From NCBI GenBank assembly GCA_036768485.1, contig JAVLUZ010000412.1:558001-622000 (forward strand): DNA of 64,000 nucleotides, in the 5' to 3' direction. Both the position numbers and the translations under genes were made by a program. Of this stretch, positions 1 to 13,464 are shown piece by piece. Every line of letters begins with the position of its first letter. The stretch's first letter is position 1. A model generated the notes under the pieces. It ran no database searches, had not been told where the DNA came from, and saw only the letters and a program-made list of their open reading frames with translations. The stretch is from Mermis nigrescens. Lineage: Eukaryota; Nematoda; Enoplea; Mermithida; Mermithidae.

Positions 1-429
1 GTTTGATTGATAAATCATACCAAATAATTTTTGCAACAGAATTTTGGCGCACAGGAATGTACTACGATTTAAAAGCTACAAATTGTACCAAACCGAATTT
101 CTTTAAACTCAATGGGGAGTTCGGTACGGAATTTTAAAGTTTACAGTGTTCTAAATGATGGAAAATACGTTTTCGTTGCGTTTTTTGTTCGCCACTTTCT
201 CCGTCCAGAAGTCGGGATAAATCTAATAGAATAAAAATAAAGTGCTTTATATCGGGTGCATGTCAAAGCAAATTGTCTATACATTAATATCTAGCGAGTG
301 TAAAGTCAAAAATTTGGAGTTTAAAATGCGTTTCTGTCTTGTTTTTTCTGCCTGCTTCTCCGGTTACGAGTCAGGGACATGCTTATCAAGTCTAGAAATG
401 GACCAGGAACCAAATTTGATATGCCAGTC

Positions 430-1530
430 TGGCGCATATGTTTACACTCTACGGTGTTGTAAAGTAGTTTACACCAATTGTTAGTTTGCCCATAGAACAT
501 TATGTAGACTTAATTCTTTCATAAATATTAATCGTAATATCGGAACAATATCAAAATTACGAATCTGACTAAAATCTTCTTTACACTAGGTGTTTACATG
601 AAGTTTACACTACATATGTATTTATCTTCGTTTTTGAGCATTCCAGAAACCTAATTATTTCCTGGAGTCTAGAAGTTTTCAAAGGATCAAATGTGAGACG
701 TCACGTAGGCGCGTTTGTTTACATCCAACAGTGATGTAAAGTAGTTTACACTCATTGTTTATATGTCCTCAGACCATTGTAGAGACATAATTTTTTCATG
801 AATGTTGATCATAATATCCGAGTAATTTTTTACACTGCATGTTAGCCTTTGTTCTAGAGCATTGCAAAAACCGAAATTTTTTCCTGAGATATAAAAATTT
901 ACAGGGAATGAAATATATACGTCAATTGGGCGCGCTTGCTTACACTCAGCAGTATTGCAAAGTGGTTTAAACCTAATGTTTATTGTCTTTAAAACATTAT
1001 GGAGACTCATTTTTCCATAAATAGTTGAAAGAAATATCGGAGCAATATCAAAATTACGAATCCGACTAAAATATTCTTTACGCTATGTGTTTGTGTAAAG
1101 TTTACGTTACGTGTTAACCTTAATTCGATAGATTTGCAGAGACTTTGTAACTGAAGTCAAGAAATTTTCAAGGATTCATATGTGAGACATCAATTAAGTG
1201 AGTTTGTTTACCCTCAAAAGTAATCTAAAGTGATTTAAAAATTATGTTCAAGTGTCCTTAGATCATTGAAGAGATGTAATTTTGTCTTAAATGGGTTGCA
1301 TTAAAGTTAAATCTTTCTTAGCCGTGTTTATAATATGTTTCACAAAATCTTGCACATGGAGAGCTATCGTTTAATTGATGTAAATTGCCTGCAAAAGTGG
1401 TTTAAAATGAACCAGCAATCACACTACTGTGCACAGAAGTCGACAAAGATATGCAGCTTTATTGTAATCATGTACATTAATAAGCCGTAAACTGTTAGTA
1501 TTCTCTACACCTAGTAGTTGTGTAAAGTTT
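430..1530. repeat. diverged ~250-bp tandem subrepeats inside the macrosatellite unit
   Basis: Blocks starting near 455, 730, 955 and 1215 share an order of motifs: a TGTAAAGTAGTTTACAC-like palindrome, a TGTTTAT/TGTCC stretch, 'accattgtagagac'-like sequence, 'ttcataaatgttga', 'aatatcggagcaatatc', and then a TTTACAC run. A weaker fifth block ends near 1525 (GTGTAAAGTTTGCAC). Equivalent blocks occur in the other two units. Confidence 0.75.
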
Positions 1531-1921
1531 GCACTATTCATTTGTTGTTAATATGTAGTCTATACTACAAATTTATTTTACTACCAAATCAAAGCGTTAG
1601 TGTTCCTTACATTTGATATTTGCGTGAAGTTTTTGAATTTTTGCCGAAAAACTTTGCCTTCTAATTTACCAACATCCCGCCTTTTCCATTTTCTTGAAGT
1701 TTAAAATCTTTTATAATTCTCTTATAATTTAATGGTAGGTTTTAACTTTAAGTTTCTCTTGGTTGTTACAACTCTCGCTTAGCAAGCTCATTTTTCAAAA
1801 CTTTTTTATAGTGATCAGATTAGTCGCGTTTAGTTTGGAATTGGTGGACGGTCGTTATTTTATTACTCGGCTTAAATAAACCAAGTGACTATCTTTTGAT
1901 TATTTTCTTTATCGCAAATTC

Positions 1922-2012
1922 AAACACCCAATTTTCAATTTGAAAATTGACCCAATTTTCAATTTGAAAATTGCCAATTTTCAATTTGAAAATTGAAAAT
2001 TGGGTGTTTTCA
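1922..2012. repeat. palindrome cluster, three copies
   Basis: Three tandem copies of an odd-length palindrome (CAATTTTCAATTTGAAAATT plus G), flanked by ACACCC and GGGTGT so that the whole block can fold back. The equivalent loci at about 7145-7212 and 12340-12405 have only two copies. Confidence 0.85.
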
Positions 2013-2322
2013 ATTTCAAAAGTCACAACACATTGTGCTTGTGTATTGATTGAGTGAGGATTTGCAATGTGAATTCGTTGGTTAAATTTTTGTGCTTGAT
2101 TATAAGTGAACTGCACATTAAGAAGAAATAACTTAATGCAGTTTGCTAATGTTGAAAATGGATGGTGTCAATAAGCGTTGTCTTGGACTGTTAAACAGGA
2201 TAATGCTGCATGTTAAGAACAATATTGTTTTCCGCGTTCTTGGACTGTTGTCATTATTATGGCATGTTACTGATTGTGTTTACTGACTGATGTACTGAAA
2301 TCACGCTAATTAAAAGTAGTGT

Positions 2323-3086
2323 ACTAGCAAAGAAAAATGCTCCGATGGAACAAAAAAGATGAATATACTTGGAATTGTGGATTATTATGGATGTAAAAGG
2401 AGGGGACTAGGAAAAATCTACCTAAAGTCGGAAAATCTGCTAAAAATCACACTTTCTCTAAGCAACGCAAAAAATCGATGTATATTCTGCGGCCTCTAAA
2501 AAAGTGTCTTTTTTAAATAATGTTCGAAGTTTCAGATAAGAGTGTATAAACGAAATCTATCAAGGTTACTTTTTTAAATTGCTGGCACCTGATTGATAGA
2601 AAACTAAGAGGTATTGTATTTAAAGTTGTTTTATTTTATGAGCATTATAGCAAGCAAAGCAGGAGCCGATTGATTAGTGCACACAATCGTTTAGGGCATG
2701 CTAGTGTATCTACATTAAGTCTGTTTCAAGTCAACTTACGCGTTTCCTACTGTTTTAAACCAACCATGTCTTCAATTGTCTTCGATGTTTGCTATTTCAT
2801 TCAATTGGCTTGGAAGACTGTTAGTTTACTTAATATCATTTCCCATAGCTACTGCATAGCTAACGTGCTGCTGTTTCAATCATTGTTATGGTTGAATATT
2901 TATTTTAATCTGTTGGCCGCAGAATATACATCGATCTTTTGCGTTGCTTAGAGAAAGTGTGATTTTTAGCAGATTTTCCGACTTTAGGTAGATTTTTCCT
3001 AGTCCCCTCCTTTTACATCCATAATAATCCACAATTCCAAGTATATTCATCTTTTTTGTTCCATCGGAGCATTTTTCTTTGCTAGT
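2323..3086. repeat. inverted repeat with 172-bp arms (unit 1)
   Basis: The left arm 2323-2494 begins ACTAGCAAAGAAAAATGC and ends TATATTCTGCGGCC. The right arm 2915-3086 is its near-perfect reverse complement. The spacer is 420 bp. This layout suits a foldback or MITE-like element, but no transposase or target duplication was seen. Copies lie at 7513-8277 and 12706-13464. Confidence 0.85.
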
Positions 3087-5223
3087 TGTAAAATACTTCA
3101 ACCGATAAATCAGATCTCCAAGTTTTTTTCGATTTTCCCGATGTTTTGTCATATGGTCTCCCCTTGGTAATATGAAATCCTTGAACGACAGTAACTCTAT
3201 CAATGATGCCGACCCACTCATAATTTTTTCACTTAAATCAGCTCCAGAAACTCTATCGAGTTGACATGCTGCTTGCAATCTTTCGTTTGCTACACATATT
3301 CGCCAGTTTAGCCAGATGGGAATGTATAAATTGAAACGGCATTAGTTTGTAAATTTAGTCTTGCCAGTTAGTTTCTGAGCGGAATAATCGATATTTGCTC
3401 ATATTTAGTAATTTTTGAAATATTATTCTTTATTCTAATCCTTATACGGTTAAATGATAACTGACTCAATTTAAAGGCATAGGCTTTTACAATTGCGAAA
3501 GTCAATGAAACCGGTTTTACAAAAGCAAACTAATGTACAGAATATGGGTTCCGTAAAAATCCCGCCTGGGGGTTATTTTGGTTTCTCGGGGGGTGTATAC
3601 CCCGAAACCCCTCACGCCCAGGTGTGACTGTGACTGAGCAGGGTTACCAATGTCTTATGCTTAGGCTTAGTTATGTGCATTCACATTGATGCCAGCGCAT
3701 GGGCTAAGCCGCAAGCAATTACTGTCGCCACAAATTGAAAACTGAAAATGCCCCCAAACGCCATTTTTTCCTTTTTTCGCCTATCATTAAGCACGTGAAC
3801 TTCAACAGCCTGCCAACTCGGTCAATAATGCCGACCGCCACCTAAATCTTTCAAATATGAAGTTCCCATCCCAAATCAGTTAGAAAATGTATTTTTTTTG
3901 AAAATTTGACATTTTCCAGTATTATAAATTCCGACCAATTTTAAAATGTCTTTTTTTAGCTCAAAAACAAATTTCGAAAAACTTTCTAAAAAATTCGATT
4001 AAATTGAACAACATATAAACAAGAAATGAGTATGTGGCGCGAAGCGCGAAAGTTTGTATCTTTTGAACAATCGACGGCGAAAAATGCTTAAAAAAGCATC
4101 TTTCATACTAGTTTTTTCGGAAATTTTTGAAAATCGATTCCGTTCCTGCACTCCTTGCAGCTATTGGTTGTTTTGCCGTTCTGAATTGATTTAACTTTAT
4201 TTTCGTAAATTAAAAGTCATCTCTGAAGTATGCCTATGGAACAACGAAGTTTTCAATTGATGCATGCAGATCATTAATGTATTGAACTTTGGATAAAAAT
4301 AAATTTAGCATTTTTTGATTGTGTAAAGCGCGTCTTGTTATCTAGCTCGAAAAGCTTCAGACTTAAGATTTTTGGACCTAATTTTCCCCGCTCCGTTTGG
4401 CTCAAGTCAGCATGACCTCTGGCTTTATCTTAGGTAGCGCGTTAGCGCGTACCTATAATATACTTAGGTACCCCAACACCTGTGCACCCCCCTACAGCTA
4501 TAACGGGACACTTCTGGAAGGTGCGGTTTTTTTTAAAGAAAGATAATAAAAAAATTTGCTGCCCGTGTTTTTTTGTTTTTCTTGAAACTCAAAATTGACT
4601 GTGTAAAGAAGGTGTAAAGTTTTTGTGTAACGTTATAACATAGGACAAATTTTGAGACCTTTTTACTGCGGCATGTGGACAACTGAGTATTGATGACTCG
4701 AAGGATTGAACAGGATAGGATAATAGAGGGATGAATTCTACAGATGACGCTATTTTTTTGTTTTTTGAAATTTGCATTAGTTATCGAACGGCAGCGTAAA
4801 GATGGCGAAAATCTGGGGGTGAAAAAGCACTTTTTGGTCGAGTTTTCAACCTTCCTATGTCCGATACTAACTCCGGTTATGAGGTTTTTAAAATGTTTTC
4901 TGACAGAAATGTAGAGCGGATCAAGGGCTACATTCTGCATATAAGCAAAGTCTTCTATGCTCTATGGTAGAGTTAGATCCTGGGGTTTAAAGTTTACACT
5001 CTAGTGGATGGTGTAAAAAACGGATTTTAACTAAGATTTCTCTGCCAAATTTTTCCGCTTATGAGTCAGTGTAAATCGAAGACAGCATTAATAAAGTGCC
5101 TCACAGGGGCTAAACATCGCAGCAAACCGCATTAAAAAAAACGCAATATTGAGTTATTTATGGAGGTGTAAAGTTCGAAATCAAGAGGTAAAAAATGGGC
5201 GAAAAAACACGTTTTTTCCGAAG

Positions 5224-8200
5224 TTTGATTGATAAATCATACCAAATAATTTTTGCAACAGAATTTTGGCGCACAGGAATGTACTACGATTTAAAAGCTA
5301 CAAATTTTACCGAACCGAATTTCTTTAAACTCAATGGGGAGTTCGGTACGGAATTTTAAAGTTTACAGTGTTCTAAATGATGGAAAATACGTTTTCGTTG
5401 CGTTTTTTGTTCGCCACTTTCTCCGTCCAGAAGTCGGGATAAATCTAATAGAATAAAAATAAAGTGCTTTATATCGGGTGCATGTCAAAGCAAATTGTCT
5501 ATACATTAATATCTAGCGAGTGTAAAGTCAAAAATTTGGAGTTTAAAATGCGTTTCTGTCTTGTTTTTTCTGCCTGCTTCTCCGGTTACGAGTCAGGGAC
5601 ATGCTTATCAAGTCTAGAAATGGACCAGGAACCAAATTTGATATGCCAGTCTGGCGCATATGTTTACACTCTACGGTGTTGTAAAGTAGTTTACACCAAT
5701 TGTTAGTTTGCCCATAGAACATTATGTAGACTTAATTCTTTCATAAATATTAATCGTAATATCGGAACAATATCAAAATTACGAATCTGACTAAAATCTT
5801 CTTTACACTAGGTGTTTACATGAAGTTTACACTACATATGTATTTATCTTCGTTTTTTAGCATTCCAGAAACCTAATTTTTTCCTGGAGTCTAGAAGTTT
5901 TCAAAGGATCAAATGTGAGACGTCACGTAGGCGCGTTTGTTTACATCCAACAGTGATGTAAAGTAGTTTACATTCATTGTTTATATGTCCTCAGACCATT
6001 GTAGAGACATAATTTTTTCATGAATGTTGATCATAATATCCGAGTAATTTTTTACACTGCATGTTAGCCTTTGTTCTAGAGCATTGCAAAAACCGAAATT
6101 TTTTCCTGAGATATAAAAATTTACAGGGAATGAAATATATACGTCAATTGGGCGCGCTTGCTTACACTCAGCAGTATTGCAAAGTGGTTTAAACCTAATG
6201 TTTATTGTCTTTAAAACATTATGGAGACTCATTTTTCCATAAATGTTGAAAGAAATATCGGAGCAATATCAAAATTACGAATCCGACTAAAATATTCTTT
6301 ACGCTATGTGCTTGTGTAAAGTTTACATTACGTGTTAACCTTAATTCGATAGACTTGCAGAGACTTTGTAACTGAAGTCAAGAAATTTTCAAGGATTCAT
6401 ATGTGAGACATCAATTAAGTGAGTTTGTTTACCCTCAAAAGTAATCTAAAGTGATTTAAAAATTATGTTCAAGTGTCCTTAGATCATTGAAGAGATGTAA
6501 TTTTGTCTTAAATGGGTTGCATTAAAGTTAAATCCTTCTTAGCCGTGTTTTATGATATTTTTCACAAAATCTTGTACATGGAGGGCTATCGTTTAATTGA
6601 TGTAAATTGCCTGCAAAAGTGGTTTAAAATGAACCAGCAATCACACTACTGTGCACAGAAGTCGACAAAGATATGCAGCTTTATTGTAATCATGTACATT
6701 AATAAGCCGTAAACTGTTAGTATTCTCTACACCTAGTAGTTGTGTAAAGTTTGCACTATTCATTTGTTGTTAATATGCTGAGTCTATACTACAAATTTAT
6801 TTTACTACCAAATCAAAGCGTTAGTCTTCCTTACATTTGATATTTGCGTGAAGTTTTTTGAATTTTTGCCGAAAAACTTTGCCTTCTAATTTACCAACAT
6901 CCCGCCTTTTCCATTTTCTTAAAGTTTAAAATCTTTTATAATTCTCTCAATAATTTAATGGTAGGTTTTAACTTTAAGTTTCTCTTGGTTTACAACTCTC
7001 GCTTAGCAAGCTCATTTTTCAAAACTTTTTCATAGTGATCAGATTAGTCGCGTTTAGTTTGGAATTGGTGAACGGTCGTTATTTTATTACTCGGCTTAAA
7101 TAAACCAAGTGACTATCTTTTGATTATTTTCTTTATCGCAAATTCAAACACCCAATTTTCAATTTGAAAATTGATCCAATTTTCAATTTGAAAATTGAAA
7201 ATTGGGTGTTTTTCAATTTCAAAAGTCACAACACATTGTGCTTGTGTATTGATTGAGTGAGGATTTGCAATGTGAATTCGTTGGTTAAATATTTGTGCTT
7301 GATTATAAGTGAACTGCACTAGAGAAATAACTTAATGCAATTTTAATTTGAAAATGGATGGTGTCAATAAGGTTGTCTTGTTTAAAAAGGATAATGCTGA
7401 TGTTAAGAACAATATTGTTTTCCGCGTTCTTGGACTGTTGTCATTATTGTGGCATGTTACTGATTGTGCTTACTGACTGATGTACTGAAATCACGCTAAT
7501 TAAAAGTAGTGTACTAGCAAGAAAAATGCTCCGATGGAACAAAAAAGATGAATATACTTGGAATTGTGGATTATTATGGATGTAAAAGGAGGGGACTAGG
7601 AAAAATCTACCTAAAGTCGGAAAATCTGCTAAAAATCCACACTTTCTCTAAGCAGCGCAAAAAATCGATGTATATTCTGCGGCCTCTAAAAAAGTGTCTT
7701 TTTAAATAATGTTCGAAGTTTCAGATAAGAGTGTATAAACGTAATCTATCAAGGTTACTTTTTTAAATTGCTGGCACCTGATTGATAGAAAACTAAGAGG
7801 TATTGTATTTAAAGTTGTTTTATTTTGTTATGAGCATTATAGCAAATAAGCAGGAGCCGATTGATTAGTGCACACAATCGTTTCGGGCATGCTAGTGTAT
7901 CTACATTAAGTCTGTTTCAAGTCAACTTACGTGTTTCCTACTGTTTTTAACCAACCATGTCTTCAATTGTCTTCGATGTTTGCTATTTCATTCAATTGGC
8001 TTGGAAGACTGTTAGTTTACTTAATATCATTTCCCATAGCTACTGCATGAGCTAACGTGCTGCTGTTTCAATCATTGTTATGGTTGAATATTTATTTTAA
8101 TCTGTTGGCCGCAGGATATACATCGATTTTTTGCGTTGCTTAGAGAAAGTGTGATTTTTAGCAGATTTTCCGACTTTAGGTAGATTTTCCTAGTCCCCTC

Positions 8201-10417
8201 CTTTTACATCCATAATAATCCACAATTCCAAGTATATTCATCTTTTTTGTTCCATCGGAGCATTTTTCTTTGCTAGTTGTAAAATACTTCAACCGATAAA
8301 TCAGATCTTCAAGTTTTTTTCGATTTTTCCGATGTTTTGTCATATGGTCTCCCTTGGTAATATGAAATCTTTGAACGACAGTAACTCTATCAATGATGCC
8401 GACCCACTCATAATTTTTTTCACTTAAATCAGCTCCAGAAACTCTATCGATTGACATACTGCTTGCAACCTTTCGTTTGCTACACATATTCGCCAGTTTA
8501 GCCAGATGGGAATGTATAAATTGAAACGGCATTAGTTTGTAAATTTAGTCTTGCCAGTTAGTTTCTGAGCGGAATAATCGATATTTGCTCATATTTAGTA
8601 ATTTTTTTTGAAATATTATTCTTTATTCTAATCCTTATACGGTTAAATGACAACTGACTCAATTTAAAGGCATAGGCTTTTGCAATTGCGAAAGTCAAAT
8701 GAAACCAGTTTACAAAAGCAAACTAATGTACAGAATATGGGTTCCGTAAGAAATCCGCCTGGGGGTTATTTTGGTTTCTCGGGGGTGGATACCCCGAAAC
8801 CCCTCACGCCCAGGTGTGACTGTGACTGAGCGGGGTTACCAATGTCTTATGCTTAGGCTTAGTTATGTGCATTCACATTGATGCCAGCGCATGGGCTAAG
8901 CCGCAAGCAATTACTGTCGCCACAAATTGAAAACTGAAAATGCCCCCAAACGCCATTTTTTCCTTTTTTCGCCTATCCTTAAGCACCTGAACTTCAACAG
9001 CCTGTAACTCGGTCAATAATGCCGACCGCCACCTAAATCTTTCAAATATGAAGTTCCCATCCCAAATCAGTTAGAAAATGTATTTTTTTTGAAAATTTGA
9101 CATTTTCCAGTATTATAAATTCCGACCAATTTTAAAATGTCTTTTTTTAGCTCAAAAACAAATTTCGAAAAACTTTCTAAAAAATTCGATTAAATTGAAC
9201 AATATATAAACAAGAAATGAGTATGTGGCGCGAAGCGCCGAAAGTTTGTATCTTTTGAACAATCGACGGCGAAAAATGCTTAAAACAGCATCTTTCATAC
9301 TAGTTTTTTTCGGAAATTTTTGAAAATCGATTCCGTTCCTGCACTCCTTGCAGCTATTGGTTGTTTTGCCGTTCTGAATTGATTTAACTTGATTTTCGTA
9401 AATTAAAAGTCATCTCTGAAGTATGCCTATGAACAACGAAGTTTTTCAATTGATGCATTGCAGATCATTAATGTATTGAACTTTGGATAAAAATAAATTT
9501 AGCATTTTTTGATTGTGTAACTAGCGACGTCTTGTTATCTAGCTCGAAAAGCTTCAGACTTAAGATTTTTGGACCTAATTTTCCCCGCTCCGTTTGGCTC
9601 AAGTCAGCATGACCTCTGGCTTTATCTTAGGTAGCGCGTTAGCGCGTACCTATAATATACTTGGGTACCCCCAACACCTGTGCACCCCCCTACAGCTATA
9701 ACGGGACACTTCTGGAAGGTGCGGTTTTTTTTAAAGAAAGATAATAAAAAAATTCGCTGCCCGTGTTTTTTTTGTTTTTCTTGAAACTCAAAATTGACTG
9801 TGTAAAGAAGGTGTAAAGTTTTTGTGTAACGTTATAACATAGGACAAATTTTGGGACCTTTTTACTGCGGCATGTGGACAACTGAGTATTGATGACTCGA
9901 AGGATTGAACAGGATAGGATAATAGAGGGATGAATTCTACAGATGACACTTTTTTTGTTTTTGAAATTCGCATTAGTTATCGAACGGCAGTGTAAAGAGT
10001 GCGAAAATCTGGGGGTGAAAAAGCACTTTTTGGTCGAGTTTTCAACCTTCCTATGTCCGATACTAACTCCGGTTATGAGGTTTTTAAAATGTTTTCTGAC
10101 AGAAATGTAGAGCGGATCAAGGGCTACATTCTGCATATAAGCAAAGTCTTCTATGCTCTATGGTGAGTTAGATCCTGGGGTTTAAAGTTTACACTCTAGT
10201 GGATGGTGTAAAAAACGGATTTTAACTAAGATTTCTCTGCCAAATTTTTCCGCTTATGAGTCAGTGTAAATCGAAGACAGCATTAATAAAGTGCCTCACA
10301 GGGGCTAAACATCGCAGCAAACCGCATTTAAAAAAACGCAATATTGAGTTATTTATGGGGGTGTAAAGTTCGAAATCAGAGGTAAAAAATGGGCGAAAAA
10401 ACACGTTTTTTCCGAAG
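5224..10417. repeat. macrosatellite unit 2
   Basis: Same part order as unit 1, with small indels. The palindrome cluster holds two palindromes instead of three. The hairpin core at 9227-9239 is the perfect form GGCGCGAAGCGCC, whereas unit 1 lacks its last bases. Confidence 0.9.
7513..8277. repeat. inverted repeat (unit 2 copy)
   Basis: Equivalent of the 2323-3086 foldback structure, with a few substitutions and single-base indels in both arms. Confidence 0.8.
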
Positions 10418-13400
10418 TTTGATTGATAAATCATACCAAATAATTTTTGCAACAGAATTTTGGCGCACAGGAATGTACTACGATTTAAAAGCTACAAATT
10501 GTACCAAACCGAATTTCTTTAAACTCAATGGGGAGTTCGGTACGGAATTTTAAAGTTTACAGTGTTCTAAATGATGGAAAATACGTTTTTGTTGCGTTTT
10601 TTGTTCGCCACTTTCTCCGTCCAGAAGTCGGGATAAGTCTAATAGAATAAAAATAAAGTGCTTTATATCGGGTGCATGTCAAAGCAAATTGTCTATACAT
10701 TAATATTTAGCGAGTGTAAAGTCAAAAATTTGGAGTTTAAAATGCGTTTCTGTCTTGTTTTTTCTGCCTGCTTCTCCGGTTACGAGTCAGGGACATGTTT
10801 ATCAAGTCTAGAAATGGACCAGGAACCAAATTTGATATGCCAGTCTGGCGCATATGTTTACACTCTACGGTGTTGTAAAGTAGTTTACACCAATTGTTAG
10901 TTTGCCCATAGAACATTATGTAGACTTAATTTTTTCATAAATATTAATCGTAATATCGGAACAATATCAAAATTACGAATCTGACTAAAATCTTCTTTAC
11001 ACTAGGTGTTTACATGAAGTTTACACTACATATGTATTTATCTTCGTTTTTGAGCATTCCAGAAACCTAATTTTTCCTGGAGTCTAGAAGTTTTCAAAGG
11101 ATCAAATGTGAGACGTCACGTAGGCGCGTTTGTTTACATCCAACAGTGATGTAAAGTAGTTTACATTCATTGTTTATATGTCCTCAGACCATTGTAGAGA
11201 CATAATTTTTTCATGAATGTTGATCATAATATCCGAGTAATTTTTTACACTGCATGTTAGCCTTTGTTCTAGAGCATTGCAAAAACCGAAATTTTTTCCT
11301 GAGATATAAAAATTTACAGGGAATGAAATATATACGTCAATTGGGCGCGCTTGCTTACACTCAGCAGTATTGCAAAGTGGTTTAAACCTAATGTTTATTG
11401 TCTTTAAAACATTATGGAGACTCATTTTTCCATAAATGTTGAAAGAAATATCGGAGCAATATCAAAATTACGAATCCGACTAAAATATTCTTTACGCTAT
11501 GTGTTTGTGTAAAGTTTACATTACGTGTTAACCTTAATTCGATAGACTTGCAGAGACTTTGTAACTGAAGTCAAGAAATTTTCAAGGATTCATATGTGAG
11601 ACATCAATTAAGTGAGTTTGTTTACCCTCAAAAGTAATCTAAAGTGATTTAAAAATTATGTTCAAGTGTCCTTAGATCATTGAAGAGATGTAATTTTGTC
11701 TTAAATGGGTTGCATTAAAGTTAAATCCTTCTTAGCCGTGTTTATAATATGTTTCACAAAATCTTGTACATGGAGGGCTATCGTTTAATTGATGTAAATT
11801 GCCTGCAAAAGTGGTTTAAAATGAACCAGCAATCACACTACTGTGCACAGAAGTCGACAAAGATATGCAGCTTTATTGTAATCATGTACATTAATAAGCC
11901 GTAAACTGTTAGTATTCTCTACACCTAGTAGTTGTGTAAAGTTTGCACTATTCATTTGTTGTTAATATGTAGTCTATACTACAAATTTATTTTACTACCA
12001 AATCAAAGCGTTAGTGTTCCTTACATTTGATATTTGCGTGAAGTTTTTGAATTTTTGCCGAAAAACTTTGCCTTCTAATTTACCAACATCCCGCCTTTTC
12101 CATTTTCTTAAAGTTTAAAATCTTTTATAATTCTCTTAATAATTTAATGGTAGGTTTTAACTTTAAGTTTCTCTTGGTTTACAACTCTCGCTTAGCAAGC
12201 TCATTTTTCAAAACTTTTTCATAGTGATCAGATTAGTCGCGTTTAGTTTGGAATTGGTGGACGGTCGTTATTTTATTACTCGGCTTAAATAAACCAAGTG
12301 ACTATCTTTTGATTATTTTCTTTATCGCAAATTCAAACACCCAATTTTCAATTTGAAAATTGATCCAATTTTCAATTTGAAAATTGAAAATTGGTGTGTT
12401 TTCAATTTCAAAAGTCACAACACATTGTGCTTGTGTATTGATTGAGTGAGGATTTGCAATGTGAATTCGTTGGTTAAATATTTGTGCTTGATTATAAGTG
12501 AACTGCACATTAAGAAGAAATAACTTAATGCAGTTTTAATTTGAAAATGGATGGTGTCAATAAGGTTGTCTTGTTTAAAAAGGATAATGCTGATGTTAAG
12601 AACAATATTGTTTTCCGCGTTCTTGGACTGTTGTCATTATTGTGGCATGTTACTGATTGTGTTTACTGACTGATGTACTGAAATCACGCTAATTAAAAGT
12701 AGTGTACTAGCAAAGAAAAATGCTCCGATGGAACAAAAAAGATGAATATACTTGGAATTGTGGATTATTATGGATGTAAAAGGAGGGGACTAGGAAAAAT
12801 CTACCTAAAGTCGGAAAATCTGCTAAAAATCACACTTTCTCTAAGCAACGCAAAAAATCGATGTATATTCTGCGGCCTCTAAAAAAGTGTCTTTTTTAAA
12901 TAATGTTCGAAGTTTCAGATAAGAGTGTATAAACGAAATCTATCAAGGTTACTTTTTTAAATTGCTGGCACCTGATTGATAGAAAACTAAGAGGTATTGT
13001 ATTTAAAGTTGTTTTATTTTATGAGCATTATAGCAAGCAAAGCAGGAGCCGATTGATTAGTGCACACAATCGTTTCGGGCATGCTAGTGTATCTACATTA
13101 AGTCTGTTTCAAGTCAACTTACGCGTTTCCTACTGTTTTAAACCAACCATGTCTTCAATTGTCTTCGATGTTTGCTATTTCATTCAATTGGCTTGGAAGA
13201 CTGTTAGTTTACTTAATATCATTTCCCATAGCTACTGCATGACTAACGTGCTGCTGTTTCAATCATTGTTATGGTTGAATATTTATTTTAATCTGTTGGC
13301 CGCAGAATATACATCGATTTTTGCGTTGCTTAGAGAAAGTGTGATTTTTAGCAGATTTTCCGACTTTAGGTAGATTTTCCTAGTCCCCTCCTTTTACATC

Positions 13401-13464
13401 CATAATAATCCACAATTCCAAGTATATTCATCTTTTTTGTTCCATCGGAGCATTTTTCTTTGCT
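10418..13464. repeat. macrosatellite unit 3 (truncated)
   Basis: Follows unit 2 directly and stays homologous until 13464 (TTTTTCTTTGCT). It then switches to unrelated sequence (TTACCTACATATATG). The missing part corresponds to about 3085-5223 of unit 1. Confidence 0.9.
12706..13464. repeat. inverted repeat (unit 3 copy), at the array edge
   Basis: Equivalent of the 2323-3086 structure. The end of its right arm coincides, within 2-3 bp, with the end of the macrosatellite array. Confidence 0.8.

Larger units (their letters stand above)
1..5223. repeat. macrosatellite unit 1
   Basis: Full unit. Order of parts: ~250-bp subrepeats with TGTAAA/TTTACA motifs (about 430-1520), an AATTTTCAATTTGAAAATT palindrome cluster (about 1925-2010), an inverted repeat with arms 2323-2494 and 2915-3086, a family A-like end (about 3545-3640), a family B-like segment with a GGCGCGAAGCGC core near 4037, and a tail rich in GTGTAAA (4320-5180). 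Confidence 0.9.
1..13464. repeat. 5.2-kb macrosatellite array (2.6 units)
   Basis: The same sequence restarts at 1, 5224 and 10418, each time with GTTTGATTGATAAATCATAC, in direct orientation. The units are 5223 bp, 5194 bp and a truncated 3047 bp. They are near-identical, differing mainly by scattered substitutions and small indels. The third copy stops at 13464, where homology ends at the tip of an internal inverted-repeat arm. Short ORFs inside the unit recur only because the units are similar; none resembles a known protein. The array may continue upstream of the window. Function is unknown. It could be an intronic array of XPR1 if that gene's 5' exons lie upstream. Confidence 0.93.

Noticed and set aside
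242..484. 80-codon ORF repeated at 5464 and 10658
   Set aside because: It repeats only because the 5.2-kb unit repeats. The protein has no family resemblance, and other unit ORFs break with single indels between copies.
3540..3640. Possible G-quadruplex or regulatory GC patch in the macrosatellite
   Set aside because: It matches the terminal part of family A repeats (CCCCGAAACCCC...), so repeat origin is the simpler reading.
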